Source of the DNA: an uncultured Mediterranea sp.
GTDB lineage: Bacteria; Bacteroidota; Bacteroidia; Bacteroidales; Bacteroidaceae
Length of the DNA stretch: 32,724 nt
Assembly (NCBI GenBank): GCA_945836915.1
Contig: CAMAMO010000004.1
Span: 1 to 32,724 of the forward strand
Direction of reading: 5' to 3'
Shown here: piece by piece, positions 1 to 8,916 of the stretch
Position numbering within the stretch: position 1 is the stretch's first letter
Layout of the letters: the number at the start of each line of letters is the position of its first letter
Position numbers and translations under genes: made by a program
The notes under the pieces: generated by a model
Seen by the model: the letters and a program-made list of their open reading frames with translations, nothing else
Told to the model about the DNA's origin: nothing
Databases searched by the model: none

Positions 1-53
1 AGAGCGCATGATTCATAATCATGAGGTCCCCGGTTCAATCCCGGGTCCCGCTA
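1..53 (+). tRNA. 3' part of a tRNA with CAT anticodon (elongator Met or Ile2 type), truncated by window start; CCA not encoded
   Basis: Anticodon arm CATGA-TTCATAA-TCATG, T-arm CCCGG-TTCAATC-CCGGG, acceptor 3' strand TCCCGCT plus discriminator A. The anticodon stem lacks the GGG/CCC pairs of an initiator tRNA. Confidence 0.9.
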
Positions 54-141
54 CAATAAAGATTATCAGGCTGTTGAGTGGCTTCCACACTTGGCGGTCT
101 TTTTTTTATCCCTATTTTTATAACAGATGATTCATCTAATT

Positions 142-183
142 GTAATCCCTCTCTTTCAACGGGTTTCGAAAAAGAGGGATTAC
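142..183. repeat. Inverted repeat (hairpin) just downstream of the aldo/keto reductase gene
   Basis: GTAATCCCTCT...AGAGGGATTAC, 11-bp arms; no strong T-run on either side, so terminator function is uncertain. Confidence 0.5.
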
Positions 184-199
184 TTCATATGGATAGCTT

Positions 200-1162
200 T
201 TATTTCAATAGCTTTAGTGTGCCGAGATTGTCATCGAGTTGAGTCACGCTACTGGCTCCGACAATGACTGAGGTGACGTTTGGCTGTTGCAGTATCCAGA
301 GCAGGGCTTTTTCTGCCAGGGTAATACCTTGCGCTTCGGCTTCGCTGTTCCACAGTCTGAGCTGATTCATTAACTCGGGGGTCAATCTGTCGGGTGGCAG
401 ACAGGCTTTGGTAGCCATGCGGCTATCTTTGGGGATGCCTTGAAGGTAGCGGTTGGTAAGTAATCCCTGAGCCAATGGTGAGAAAGAGATAAAGCCTACG
501 CCATGGGCTTGGCAGAGTTCTAACAGACCAGACTCGATGGGGGTCTTGTCTATGAGGTTGAGGCGGTCTTGATAAATCAGCAATGGGGTATCGTGATTGG
601 CTAGATAGTCGATGGCTTTCTTAGTGGCTTCATAGGGCCAGCGTGAGATGCCTAAGTAGAGGGCTTTGCCTTGACGTACGATGTCAACCATGGCTTGTAG
701 GGTCTCTTCAATAGGGGTCTCAGGGTCGTAACGGTGACTGTAGAAGAGATCCACATAATCCAGATTCATCCGCCTGAGGCTCTGTTCCAGGCTGGCCATC
801 AGGTATTTGCGTGATCCCCAGTTGCCATAGGGACCAGGCCACATGTCGTAACCGGCTTTGGTACTAATAAAGAGTTCGTCGCGGTAGGGGGCAAAATCCT
901 CTTTTATCAGCCGTCCCATGGTCTCTTCTGCGCTGCCATAGGGTGGGCCGTAGTTGTTGGCCAGGTCGAGGTGGTTGATGCCTTGGTCGAAGGCGTGACG
1001 TACGATGGTACGACTCCGTTCAAAAGGATCAACACCGCCAAAGTTGTGCCAGAATCCTAAACTAATTTTGGGCAATAGAATGCCGCTTCGGCCACATCGC
1101 TCATAGATCATGCCGTTATCGTAGCGCTGAGGGCTGGCTTCATAAATGGTTTTGATCGTCAT
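200..1162 (-). CDS. Aldo/keto reductase, YghZ/MgrA-like
   Basis: Protein MTIKTIYEASPQRYDNGMIYERCGRSGILLPKISLGFWHNFGG...; AKR motifs (LDLANNYGPPYGSAEE, LDYVDLFYSHR). Start moved from the 1213 TTG to the ATG at 1162. Confidence 0.9.
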   Translation of the reverse strand: MTIKTIYEASPQRYDNGMIYERCGRSGILLPKISLGFWHNFGGVDPFERSRTIVRHAFDQGINHLDLANNYGPPYGSAEETMGRLIKEDFAPYRDELFISTKAGYDMWPGPYGNWGSRKYLMASLEQSLRRMNLDYVDLFYSHRYDPETPIEETLQAMVDIVRQGKALYLGISRWPYEATKKAIDYLANHDTPLLIYQDRLNLIDKTPIESGLLELCQAHGVGFISFSPLAQGLLTNRYLQGIPKDSRMATKACLPPDRLTPELMNQLRLWNSEAEAQGITLAEKALLWILQQPNVTSVIVGASSVTQLDDNLGTLKLLK

Positions 1163-1210
1163 ATCATATGGTATTGATGGTTTTTCTCTTGGGGTGATTT
1201 GTTCTGTATG

Positions 1211-1241
1211 CAAAAGTACGAAGAGGGCGTTTGATTTCCAA
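1211..1241 (-). promoter_or_regulatory. Candidate Bacteroides-type promoter for the aldo/keto reductase
   Basis: CAAAAGTA (reverse complement TACTTTTG = TAnnTTTG) at 1211-1218, with a partial -33 element (CCAA) about 20 bp further upstream. Confidence 0.5.
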
Positions 1242-1264
1242 TAGCAGGCCTGTTAAATATACAA

Positions 1265-1300
1265 AAGGTGGAACAGAGTATTGCCCTCTTGTTCCACCTT
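1265..1300 (-). terminator. Hairpin downstream of gdhA
   Basis: AAGGTGGAACA-GAG...CTC-TTGTTCCACCTT inverted repeat, followed on the minus strand by TTTTGTATATTT. Confidence 0.65.
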
Positions 1301-1335
1301 AGTTTATTAATAAATCTATCAGCTATGGTTTCTGC

Positions 1336-2673
1336 TTAGACAATGCCTTGAGCCATCATGGCTTTAGCCACCTTCATGAAACCGGCAATGTTAGCACCTT
1401 TGACGTAGTTGATGTAACCATCAGGCTCAGTACCATACTTCACGCAGTTTTCGTGAATGTTCTCCATGATGTAGTGCAGTTTGGCATCAACCTCTTCGCT
1501 GCTCCATGAGAGGCGCTCTGAGTTCTGCGTCATTTCCAGACCAGATACTGATACACCACCAGCGTTAGAGGCCTTGCCAGGAGCGTAGAGAATCTTGGCA
1601 TCCTGGAACACCTTGATGGCTTCTGGTGTAGAGGGCATATTGGCACCTTCGCTCACAGCGATCACACCATTGGCAATCAACTGGCGGGCGTGGTCGCCGT
1701 TAATCTCGTTCTGCGTAGCGCAAGGCAAGGCAATGTCTGCCTTTTCACCCCAAGGCTTAGCTCCTTCAACATATTTCACACCGGGATATTGTTCGGCATA
1801 TTCGCGGATACGACCACGGTAGAGGTTTTTCAGCTCCATGATGTAGTCTAACTTTTCGCGGTCGATGCCTTCAGGATCATAAATGTAGCCATCAGAATCA
1901 CTCATAGTCAGTACTTTACCGCCCATTTGGAGCACTTTTTCAGCCGTGTATTGAGCCACATTACCTGCTCCTGAAATCAGTACAGATTTGCCTTTCAAAT
2001 CCATGCCGCGAGTCTTGAGCATCTCGAGTAAGAAATAGACATTACCATAACCGGTAGCCTCAGGGCGAATCAGCGAACCGCCAAACTCACGGCCTTTACC
2101 AGTCAATACGCCACTGAATTCACGGGTTAACTTCTTGTACATGCCAAACATGTAGCCTACTTCGCGACCGCCTACGCCGATATCACCAGCTGGCACATCA
2201 ACATCGGGACCGATGTGACGCCACAACTCCAGCATGAAGGCTTGGCAGAAACGCATCACTTCAGCGTTGCTCTTACCACGGGGTGAGAAGTCTGAACCAC
2301 CTTTACCACCGCCCATCGGAAGTGTTGTCAGTGAGTTCTTGAAGGTTTGCTCAAAAGCAAGGAATTTCAAAATACCCAAGTTAACTGATGCATGGAAACG
2401 GATACCGCCTTTGTAAGGGCCAATGGCGTTGTTGTGTTGAACGCGGTAACCCATGTTGGTGCGAACATTACCCTGGTCGTCAACCCATGTGACACGGAAT
2501 TGATAAACACGATCGGGAATGCAAAGGCGCTCAATCAGATTAGCCTTGTCGAATTCGGGATGTTTGTTGTACTCTTCTTCAATGGTTCCTAATACCTCTT
2601 CTACGGCCTGATGATACTCAGGTTCTCCTGGAAACCGTCTCTTCAAATCTTCTAATACATTAGCTGCATTCAT
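1336..2673 (-). CDS. gdhA: Glutamate dehydrogenase, NADP-type hexameric family
   Basis: 445 aa with GYRVQHNNAIGPYKGGIRFH, PMGGGKGGSDFSPRGKS, PAGDIGVGGREVGYMFG, SGAGNVAQ. Confidence 0.96.
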   Translation of the reverse strand: MNAANVLEDLKRRFPGEPEYHQAVEEVLGTIEEEYNKHPEFDKANLIERLCIPDRVYQFRVTWVDDQGNVRTNMGYRVQHNNAIGPYKGGIRFHASVNLGILKFLAFEQTFKNSLTTLPMGGGKGGSDFSPRGKSNAEVMRFCQAFMLELWRHIGPDVDVPAGDIGVGGREVGYMFGMYKKLTREFSGVLTGKGREFGGSLIRPEATGYGNVYFLLEMLKTRGMDLKGKSVLISGAGNVAQYTAEKVLQMGGKVLTMSDSDGYIYDPEGIDREKLDYIMELKNLYRGRIREYAEQYPGVKYVEGAKPWGEKADIALPCATQNEINGDHARQLIANGVIAVSEGANMPSTPEAIKVFQDAKILYAPGKASNAGGVSVSGLEMTQNSERLSWSSEEVDAKLHYIMENIHENCVKYGTEPDGYINYVKGANIAGFMKVAKAMMAQGIV

Positions 2674-2718
2674 AATTTCTATTGTTAGTTGATGTTGTTA
2701 ATTTCTTGTTTGCGGTTG

Positions 2719-2749
2719 CAAAAGTACATATAAAATTGGAACTGACAAA
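2719..2749 (-). promoter_or_regulatory. gdhA promoter (Bacteroides sigma-ABfr-type)
   Basis: Minus-strand TTTG (2746-2749) - 19 bp - TACTTTTG (2719-2726). Confidence 0.75.
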
Positions 2750-2826
2750 CAATTTATAATAAAAATGAGAGAAAATGATGAAATTTGTTATCTGGCACCT
2801 TTGGGGTGTTGCTAAGAAAGGGGGTA

Positions 2827-2860
2827 AAGAAAACCGCTGTAGCGGTTAAACTACAGCGGT
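2827..2860 (-). terminator. Rho-independent terminator after the FKBP gene
   Basis: Perfect 10-bp arms ACCGCTGTAG (2833-2842)/CTACAGCGGT (2851-2860), followed on the minus strand by TTTTCTTT. Confidence 0.8.
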
Positions 2861-2893
2861 CTATGCTATCATGCAGGCCATTGAGCAGACCTT

Positions 2894-3520
2894 TTATTCT
2901 TGTGTAACAGCCACCAACTGAACATCGAATGTCAAGGCGGAGTAGCCGCGGATGGAACCGCTGCCAGAGGTGCCATAAGCACACGTATGGGGGATGTAGA
3001 GTATCCACCGTTCACCGGTACGCATCAACTGAAGGGCGGCTGTCCAGCCTGAAATCACTTGAGATACACCAAACGAGGTGGGTGAGTCGGTGGCTTGAGG
3101 CTCGCGCTCAACGGGGTTGAGCGACTTTTGATCGGTTGCGGAAAAGCCTGTGAAGTTGCCATCGAATTTATCGCCGGTAATTAGTGTACCATAATAAAAG
3201 GTGGAAACCTCTTCTGTATAGAGTGGACGACGACCGTCAGGAGCTGATATCAACTTCTTGCAATAGATGTACTCAGCCTGGGCACTGTTGCTGGCTGAAG
3301 GTACTAAAATGGAGAAGAGTTGACCTATGGGCATCTGGTCGGCTTGTTCTATGGTGGCTACATAGCTATTACCTGTTAAGGCCTTGATTGAGTCGATAAA
3401 GGCTTCGTTTCGAACTTGCCAGTTGTCATACACAGTGGGTTCTTCCACCTCGTCACAGGCAGTGAATAGGCTGCTAGCTATCACCAGGATAGCACTCATC
3501 CAAGGGAGCAAATACTTCAT
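2894..3520 (-). CDS. FKBP-type peptidyl-prolyl isomerase-like lipoprotein
   Basis: Lipobox-like SSLFTAC at the N-terminus. C-terminal FKBP pattern: VISGWTAALQLMRTGERWILYIPHTCAYG...IRGYSALTFDVQLV. Confidence 0.85.
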   Translation of the reverse strand: MKYLLPWMSAILVIASSLFTACDEVEEPTVYDNWQVRNEAFIDSIKALTGNSYVATIEQADQMPIGQLFSILVPSASNSAQAEYIYCKKLISAPDGRRPLYTEEVSTFYYGTLITGDKFDGNFTGFSATDQKSLNPVEREPQATDSPTSFGVSQVISGWTAALQLMRTGERWILYIPHTCAYGTSGSGSIRGYSALTFDVQLVAVTQE

Positions 3521-3576
3521 TCGATTCGTGATGGGTTACTTTATGTTATCAATTTGTTTGTCTATTACAGAGGCTA

Positions 3577-5118
3577 TCAGAGGCGTTTCAACAGAGAGGG
3601 GATGCTGACGCGCTCTTCGATTAAGCTGCAGAGGTCGCTGATGGCTACACGTTCTTGAGTCATGGTGTCACGGTTACGCAGTGTTACGCAACCATCGTTG
3701 AGCGTTTCGTGATCTACCGTAACACAATAGGGGGTACCGATGGCGTCCTGACGACGATAACGCTTACCGATAGAATCTTTTTCGTCGTAGCGGCAGTTGA
3801 AGTGGAATTTCAAGGCATCTACAATCTCGCGTGCCTTTTCCGGCAGGCCGTCCTTCTTGACCAAGGGTAATACGGCCAATTTAACAGGAGCCAAAGCGGC
3901 AGGGAGTTTCAGTACGACACGGCTTTCGCCATTCTCTAACTTTTCTTCTTGGTAGCTGGCACTCAGGATGCTGAGGAACATACGGTCCACACCAATTGAG
4001 GTCTCAATGACGAACGGGGTGTAGCTCTCATTGCTTTCAGGATCAAAGTATTTAATACTTTTGCCACTGAACTTCTCATGTTGTGACAGGTCGAAGTTGG
4101 TGCGGCTGTGGATTCCTTCCACCTCTTTGAAACCAAAGGGCATTAGGAACTCGATATCGGTTGCGGCGTTGGCGTAGTGAGCCAGCTTTTCATGGTCATG
4201 GTAGCGGTAGTGGTCATCACCAAAACCTAATGCCTTGTGCCACTTCAAGCGGGTTTCTTTCCACTGTTTGAACCATTCAAGTTCGGTACCGGGTTTTACG
4301 AAGAACTGCATCTCCATCTGTTCGAACTCACGCATGCGGAAGATGAACTGACGGGCTACAATTTCGTTGCGGAAGGCTTTACCTATCTGTGCAATACCGA
4401 AAGGTATCTTCATGCGACCGGTCTTTTGCACATTGAGGTAGTTGACAAAGATACCCTGTGCCGTTTCCGGACGGAGGTAAACCTTCATAGAACCATCAGC
4501 GGTGCTACCCATTTCAGTTGAGAACATCAGGTTAAACTGACGCACTTCGGTCCAGTTCTTGGTACCACTGATAGGGCAAACAATCTCTTCGTCAAGAATA
4601 ATCTGACGCAGTTCATTGAGATCAGGACCAGCGTTCATGGCATCGCTGTAGCGTTGATGCAGGGCATCGCGCTTAGATTGGTGTTCAAGGACGCGGCCAT
4701 TGGTGCGGCGAAACTCCTCTTCGTTGAAGGCTTCGCCATACTTCTTGGCGGCTTTGGCTACCTCTTTGGCAATCTTATCCTCATATTTAGCAATCTGCTC
4801 CTCAATCAATACATCAGCGCGATAGCGCTTTTTGGAGTCGCGGTTATCAATTAAGGGGTCGTTGAAGGCATCAACGTGGCCGCTGGCCTTCCAAATGGTG
4901 GGGTGCATAAAGATGGCGCTGTCCAAACCGACAATGTTGTCGTGGAGCAGCACCATGCTTTGCCACCAATATTGCTTGATGTTATTCTTCAGTTCTACGC
5001 CATTCTGTCCGTAATCATAGACAGCGCCAAGGCCGTCATAGATTTCACTGCTGGGGAATACGAAACCATACTCCTTACAGTGTGACACGATTTTCTTGAA
5101 AACGTCTTCTTGTGCCAT
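3577..5118 (-). CDS. glyS: Glycyl-tRNA synthetase (single-chain class II type)
   Basis: MAQEDVFKKIVSHCKEYGFVFPSSEIYDGLGAVYDYGQNGVELKNN...; MYLRPETAQGIFVNY, RMREFEQMEMQFF. ATG at 5118 preferred over the upstream start at 5184. Confidence 0.96.
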   Translation of the reverse strand: MAQEDVFKKIVSHCKEYGFVFPSSEIYDGLGAVYDYGQNGVELKNNIKQYWWQSMVLLHDNIVGLDSAIFMHPTIWKASGHVDAFNDPLIDNRDSKKRYRADVLIEEQIAKYEDKIAKEVAKAAKKYGEAFNEEEFRRTNGRVLEHQSKRDALHQRYSDAMNAGPDLNELRQIILDEEIVCPISGTKNWTEVRQFNLMFSTEMGSTADGSMKVYLRPETAQGIFVNYLNVQKTGRMKIPFGIAQIGKAFRNEIVARQFIFRMREFEQMEMQFFVKPGTELEWFKQWKETRLKWHKALGFGDDHYRYHDHEKLAHYANAATDIEFLMPFGFKEVEGIHSRTNFDLSQHEKFSGKSIKYFDPESNESYTPFVIETSIGVDRMFLSILSASYQEEKLENGESRVVLKLPAALAPVKLAVLPLVKKDGLPEKAREIVDALKFHFNCRYDEKDSIGKRYRRQDAIGTPYCVTVDHETLNDGCVTLRNRDTMTQERVAISDLCSLIEERVSIPSLLKRL

Positions 5119-5170
5119 TTTTTCTCTGTTTTTATTATACCTATTTGTATTCTCTGTTTGTAATTGAGCG

Positions 5171-5178
5171 CAAATATA
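5171..5178 (-). promoter_or_regulatory. Candidate -7 box for glyS
   Basis: CAAATATA (reverse complement TATATTTG = TAnnTTTG) about 50 bp upstream of the ATG; no clear -33 partner. Confidence 0.45.
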
Positions 5179-5230
5179 GTGCAAATTAATGAATCGAGAC
5201 GCACATTATGACGTTTTTTCAGAAATATGT

Positions 5231-7102
5231 CTATTTCAAGGCCTTTTTTAGCGTCTTTGCCCAGATACGATAACCCTCTTCACGCAGGTGAAGACCATCT
5301 GTAGAGAGTGATGCGTTGAGTACTTCAGATTCTGCCGATTCGGTAAAGTGCGGGTAGAGGGAGACAAAGGTGAGACGATCATCATGACGCTCGGCTACCC
5401 ATTGCTCTAACTTTTTGTTGATTTGGGCAAAGTAGCCAGTCTTTCCTTTCAAGCGACTGTAGCGGTTGAAACTTTCGTTAATGGGCAGCAGGCTTTGCAG
5501 ATAGAGGTGGGTTGAAGGGCATTCGCGCAGAATGCGGTCAGCCAGTCCACAGATGGAGTGGGCAATGGAATCAATGGAGAGATCATGACTTACATCGTTG
5601 GCACCAGTTTGCAGGCAGATGATGCGAGGTTGTCCAGCAATAATCTGATGCAGACGCTGATGGATACCGGGAACGTCATCGCCTACGATACCGCGATTGA
5701 CGACATGGCGCATGCCGATGCGTTTACCCCAATCACCGCCTCCTTCTGTGAGGCTATTGCCCAGCATGACCACATCATTGGGGGTAATGGCGGGTTCTGA
5801 CTCAAACTGAAGGTAACGTTTACGGTAGTGAGGAGTGGGGTTAATGCCACAACTGGCTAAGTCGAAGGGGTGGATGATGGAGGCTGCTACGGCATTGGAT
5901 ACCAATGAACGGAGGCGTACTACACCCTTGTCATCGACCGGGTGAACGGCATTGATGAGCAGGATGACCGAAGTGTCGGTCTCTGGATCAATGACGATAC
6001 TGGTGCCGGTATATCCGGTATGACCAAAGGTTGAAGGGGAGAGAAGATTACCCGCGTTTGAAGCGTAAGCCGAGTAGTTATCCCATCCCAATGCACGACC
6101 GAAGTCGGTCACCTCGCGGGGAACCGTGCGCATGGCCTTTACACCCATGGGGGAAAGGATGCGTTGGCCATTCCACTCTCCGCCATTTTGCAAGGCTGCA
6201 CAGAGGATGGCGATGTCGTCGGCGGTGCTGAAGATGCCTGCATTGCCGCTGATGCCACCATTCAGAACCCGTGCTAAGGGATCATGTACCTGACCACGTA
6301 GCACCTGGCCGTTCTTCTGACGCTCTGTGGGGGCGATGGGGGTGATGAGTTTGGCTTCTGGGGTATTCTCCCAATGGCCCTTTGCCCCAATCTGGCAGGG
6401 GTAATAGTCGGTATGCTTCATACCAAGTGGACGGAATATGTGCTGCTGGGCAAATTCGCGCAGTGACATACCGCTAATCTTCTGGATGATATGCTGCAAG
6501 GTGACAAAGTTGATGCAGCTGTACTGGAAATCGGTACGGGGCTCGAAGTCGCGTGGACAAGTGGCGATGTAGTGCATCAGACTGTCAGGACAGGGGCTGC
6601 CATACTTCGCTTGCAGTTCTGCTACTGGCGCATAGGGAGGCAGACCGGAAGTGTGTGTCAACAGGTCTTGCACGCGAATGGTTACCTTACGCTTTCCGTC
6701 TTCGCTCTGCCAATTCTGGAACTCGGGGATGTAGAAGTTTACAGGGTCTTGCAGGCGCAAACGTCCCTGCTCAATCAGTATCATGGCACTGATGGCTGTG
6801 CTCATGGATTTACTGCATGAGGCCATGTCAAACTGGGTGTCTGTTGTCATGGCTTCACGCTTGGGCTCGACAGAGCGGTTTCCAAAGGCCTTCAGATAGG
6901 CCATCTTCCCATGGCGAACCACAGCCAGAACGGCTCCTGGTATTTCGTCATTCGCTACTGCACGTTGCAGGGTGGAGTCGGCCATAGCAAGTCGCTGGGC
7001 ATCCATGCCCACTTCCCACGGCAAAACACGCTCCAAAGTTTGGGCTTGGCTGACTAAACCGATGAGCCCACTACATATAAGGAGAAGAAGTCTCTTTTTC
7101 AT
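5231..7102 (-). CDS. Secreted two-domain protein: class C beta-lactamase/serine hydrolase fused to a C-terminal SGNH/GDSL hydrolase
   Basis: Signal peptide MKKRLLLLICSGLIGLVSQAQ. SxxK in SCSKSMST, HTG in FGHTGYTGTS. SGNH blocks VVMLGNSLTEGG, GANDV and DGLHL in the last ~200 aa. Confidence 0.9.
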   Translation of the reverse strand: MKKRLLLLICSGLIGLVSQAQTLERVLPWEVGMDAQRLAMADSTLQRAVANDEIPGAVLAVVRHGKMAYLKAFGNRSVEPKREAMTTDTQFDMASCSKSMSTAISAMILIEQGRLRLQDPVNFYIPEFQNWQSEDGKRKVTIRVQDLLTHTSGLPPYAPVAELQAKYGSPCPDSLMHYIATCPRDFEPRTDFQYSCINFVTLQHIIQKISGMSLREFAQQHIFRPLGMKHTDYYPCQIGAKGHWENTPEAKLITPIAPTERQKNGQVLRGQVHDPLARVLNGGISGNAGIFSTADDIAILCAALQNGGEWNGQRILSPMGVKAMRTVPREVTDFGRALGWDNYSAYASNAGNLLSPSTFGHTGYTGTSIVIDPETDTSVILLINAVHPVDDKGVVRLRSLVSNAVAASIIHPFDLASCGINPTPHYRKRYLQFESEPAITPNDVVMLGNSLTEGGGDWGKRIGMRHVVNRGIVGDDVPGIHQRLHQIIAGQPRIICLQTGANDVSHDLSIDSIAHSICGLADRILRECPSTHLYLQSLLPINESFNRYSRLKGKTGYFAQINKKLEQWVAERHDDRLTFVSLYPHFTESAESEVLNASLSTDGLHLREEGYRIWAKTLKKALK

Positions 7103-7143
7103 TAGGCATTGTTTTGAAAAGGTAAATAGATTCTAAGGAAGGA

Positions 7144-7962
7144 TTATTTGTTAATCTGACGGTAGGCATCAACCGCTTTCTTAACTGAACCGTGCATTAA
7201 CAGCAGATCGCGAGCCTTGCCATAGTCCAGGCCTAATTCCTCCACAATCATGCGGGTACCACGGTCAACCAGCTTCTTGTTGCTCAGCTGCATGTTGACC
7301 ATCTTATTACCTTTTACACGTCCCAGTTGAATCATGACGGAAGTGGTTATCATGTTCAGAATCATCTTCTGACCAGTACCCGATTTCATGCGTGAGCTAC
7401 CGGTAACAAATTCCGGACCTACAATCATCTCAATGGGGATATCACTCTCAGCAGCCATCGGTGAATCAGGGTTGCTGGTAATGCATGCAGTGAGAATACC
7501 ATGCTCTCTGGCTTCGTGGAGGGCACCGATAACATAGGGGGTGGTACCGGATGCGGCAATGCCGATAACGGTGTCTTTGGGGCCAATACCACGTTCACAG
7601 AGTTCTTCCCAACCACGCTGCATGTTATCTTCTGCATTCTCAACAGGGTTTCTCAAGGCGGTATCACCACCGGCTATCAGGCCGATGACCAACGTGGGGG
7701 GCATACCGAAAGTTGGAGGAATCTCACTGGCGTCAAGTACACCCAGGCGGCCGCTGGTGCCTGCACCCATATAGAAGATGCGGCCTCCTTGTTTCATGCG
7801 GGGCACAATCTGATTGACCAAACGCTCAATTTGGGGAATGGCCTCTTTGACCGCAAGGGCCACCTTTTGGTCTTCGGTGTTGATATCTTCTAACAGTTCA
7901 CGAACGGACTTTTTCTCTAAATCGTTGTAGAGCGAGGGTTGCTCTGAAATCTTAATAAACAT
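7144..7962 (-). CDS. murQ: N-acetylmuramic acid 6-phosphate etherase
   Basis: 272 aa SIS-family protein: GGRIFYMGAGTSGRLGVLDASEIPPTFG, GIAASGTTPYVIGAL, GSSRMKSGTGQKMILNMI. Confidence 0.96.
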   Translation of the reverse strand: MFIKISEQPSLYNDLEKKSVRELLEDINTEDQKVALAVKEAIPQIERLVNQIVPRMKQGGRIFYMGAGTSGRLGVLDASEIPPTFGMPPTLVIGLIAGGDTALRNPVENAEDNMQRGWEELCERGIGPKDTVIGIAASGTTPYVIGALHEAREHGILTACITSNPDSPMAAESDIPIEMIVGPEFVTGSSRMKSGTGQKMILNMITTSVMIQLGRVKGNKMVNMQLSNKKLVDRGTRMIVEELGLDYGKARDLLLMHGSVKKAVDAYRQINK

Positions 7963-8014
7963 ATGATCGAAATTGAAGGTTATGACATAATGAATTATAA
8001 TATACGGTGTGTCC

Positions 8015-8851
8015 TTACTGATGGTATTTCAGCAGGCCCTCCATTGGAGCTTTGATAATGATGCCCATCTTCAAGCCTGTTTCTGATAGGGCTTCTTCCA
8101 GAATATCGCGGTAATACCAGGCCACAGAACCGTTAAATCCTACCGCGTAGTGCTGATAGTCATATTGCATTACGTTGCGAACCAGGAAGGCCTTGAAACT
8201 CTGTTTGACCAGTTGGCGTACTTCGGGTATGGTGATGTGCTCGGAAATAAAGGGCGACAATGTGGCCAAATAACGGTTAGGGAAAGGTTTGCGATAGACA
8301 CGGTCGATGATATCAGCCGGTGTCAGTTGGTAGCGTTCAAAAAACTTCTCTTTCAGACCAGCGGGGAGCTGGTTTTTTAGGAGATCACCAATAAACAGCT
8401 TGCCCAGCACCGCACCGCTACCCTCATCGCCGAGGATAAATCCTAAAGGAGAGACATTCGCTTCAATCTCTTTGCCGTTATAGAAGCAGGAGTTACTGCC
8501 TGTACCTAAAATGCAAGCGATTCCAGCCTCATGACCACAAACCGAACGCGCAGCGGCCAGCATATCACTGTTGACCTCAATTGCTGCCATATCGAGCGAC
8601 AAGACGCATGAAATGGCTCGGCGAACTATCTCCACCTTATCGAAAGCGCAACCAGCACCATAAAAATAGACCGCCTCAGGGCGTTTACCATCCAATTCAG
8701 GAAGAAGCGAGTGCTTCATCTCCTCTACCATCTCATCTTCACTTTGGAAGAACGGATTCATTCCTTTTGTCGGGATACGCTTTATGGCTACTCCCTTTTC
8801 GGCCATACACCAATCAGTCTTGGTTGAACCACTGTCTGCTATTAATATCAT
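8015..8851 (-). CDS. BadF/BadG-type sugar kinase, probable MurNAc/GlcNAc kinase (MurK-like)
   Basis: ADSGSTKTDW phosphate-1 motif, ACILGTGSNSCFYNG phosphate-2 motif, ILGDEGSG; directly upstream of murQ. Confidence 0.9.
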   Translation of the reverse strand: MILIADSGSTKTDWCMAEKGVAIKRIPTKGMNPFFQSEDEMVEEMKHSLLPELDGKRPEAVYFYGAGCAFDKVEIVRRAISCVLSLDMAAIEVNSDMLAAARSVCGHEAGIACILGTGSNSCFYNGKEIEANVSPLGFILGDEGSGAVLGKLFIGDLLKNQLPAGLKEKFFERYQLTPADIIDRVYRKPFPNRYLATLSPFISEHITIPEVRQLVKQSFKAFLVRNVMQYDYQHYAVGFNGSVAWYYRDILEEALSETGLKMGIIIKAPMEGLLKYHQ

Positions 8852-8916
8852 ATTGTGTGAAATTGGTTTTGTATGATTTAGATTCTTATCTCTCGTTGAC
8901 TTATAGTCAAGTGATT

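Noticed and set aside
65-118. Possible tRNA terminator (GTGG-CTT-CCAC followed by a T-run)
   Set aside because: Stem is only about 4 bp before mismatches; not strong enough to annotate.
2754-3008. Minus-strand 84-aa ORF
   Set aside because: Overlaps the FKBP gene 3' end and its terminator in another frame.
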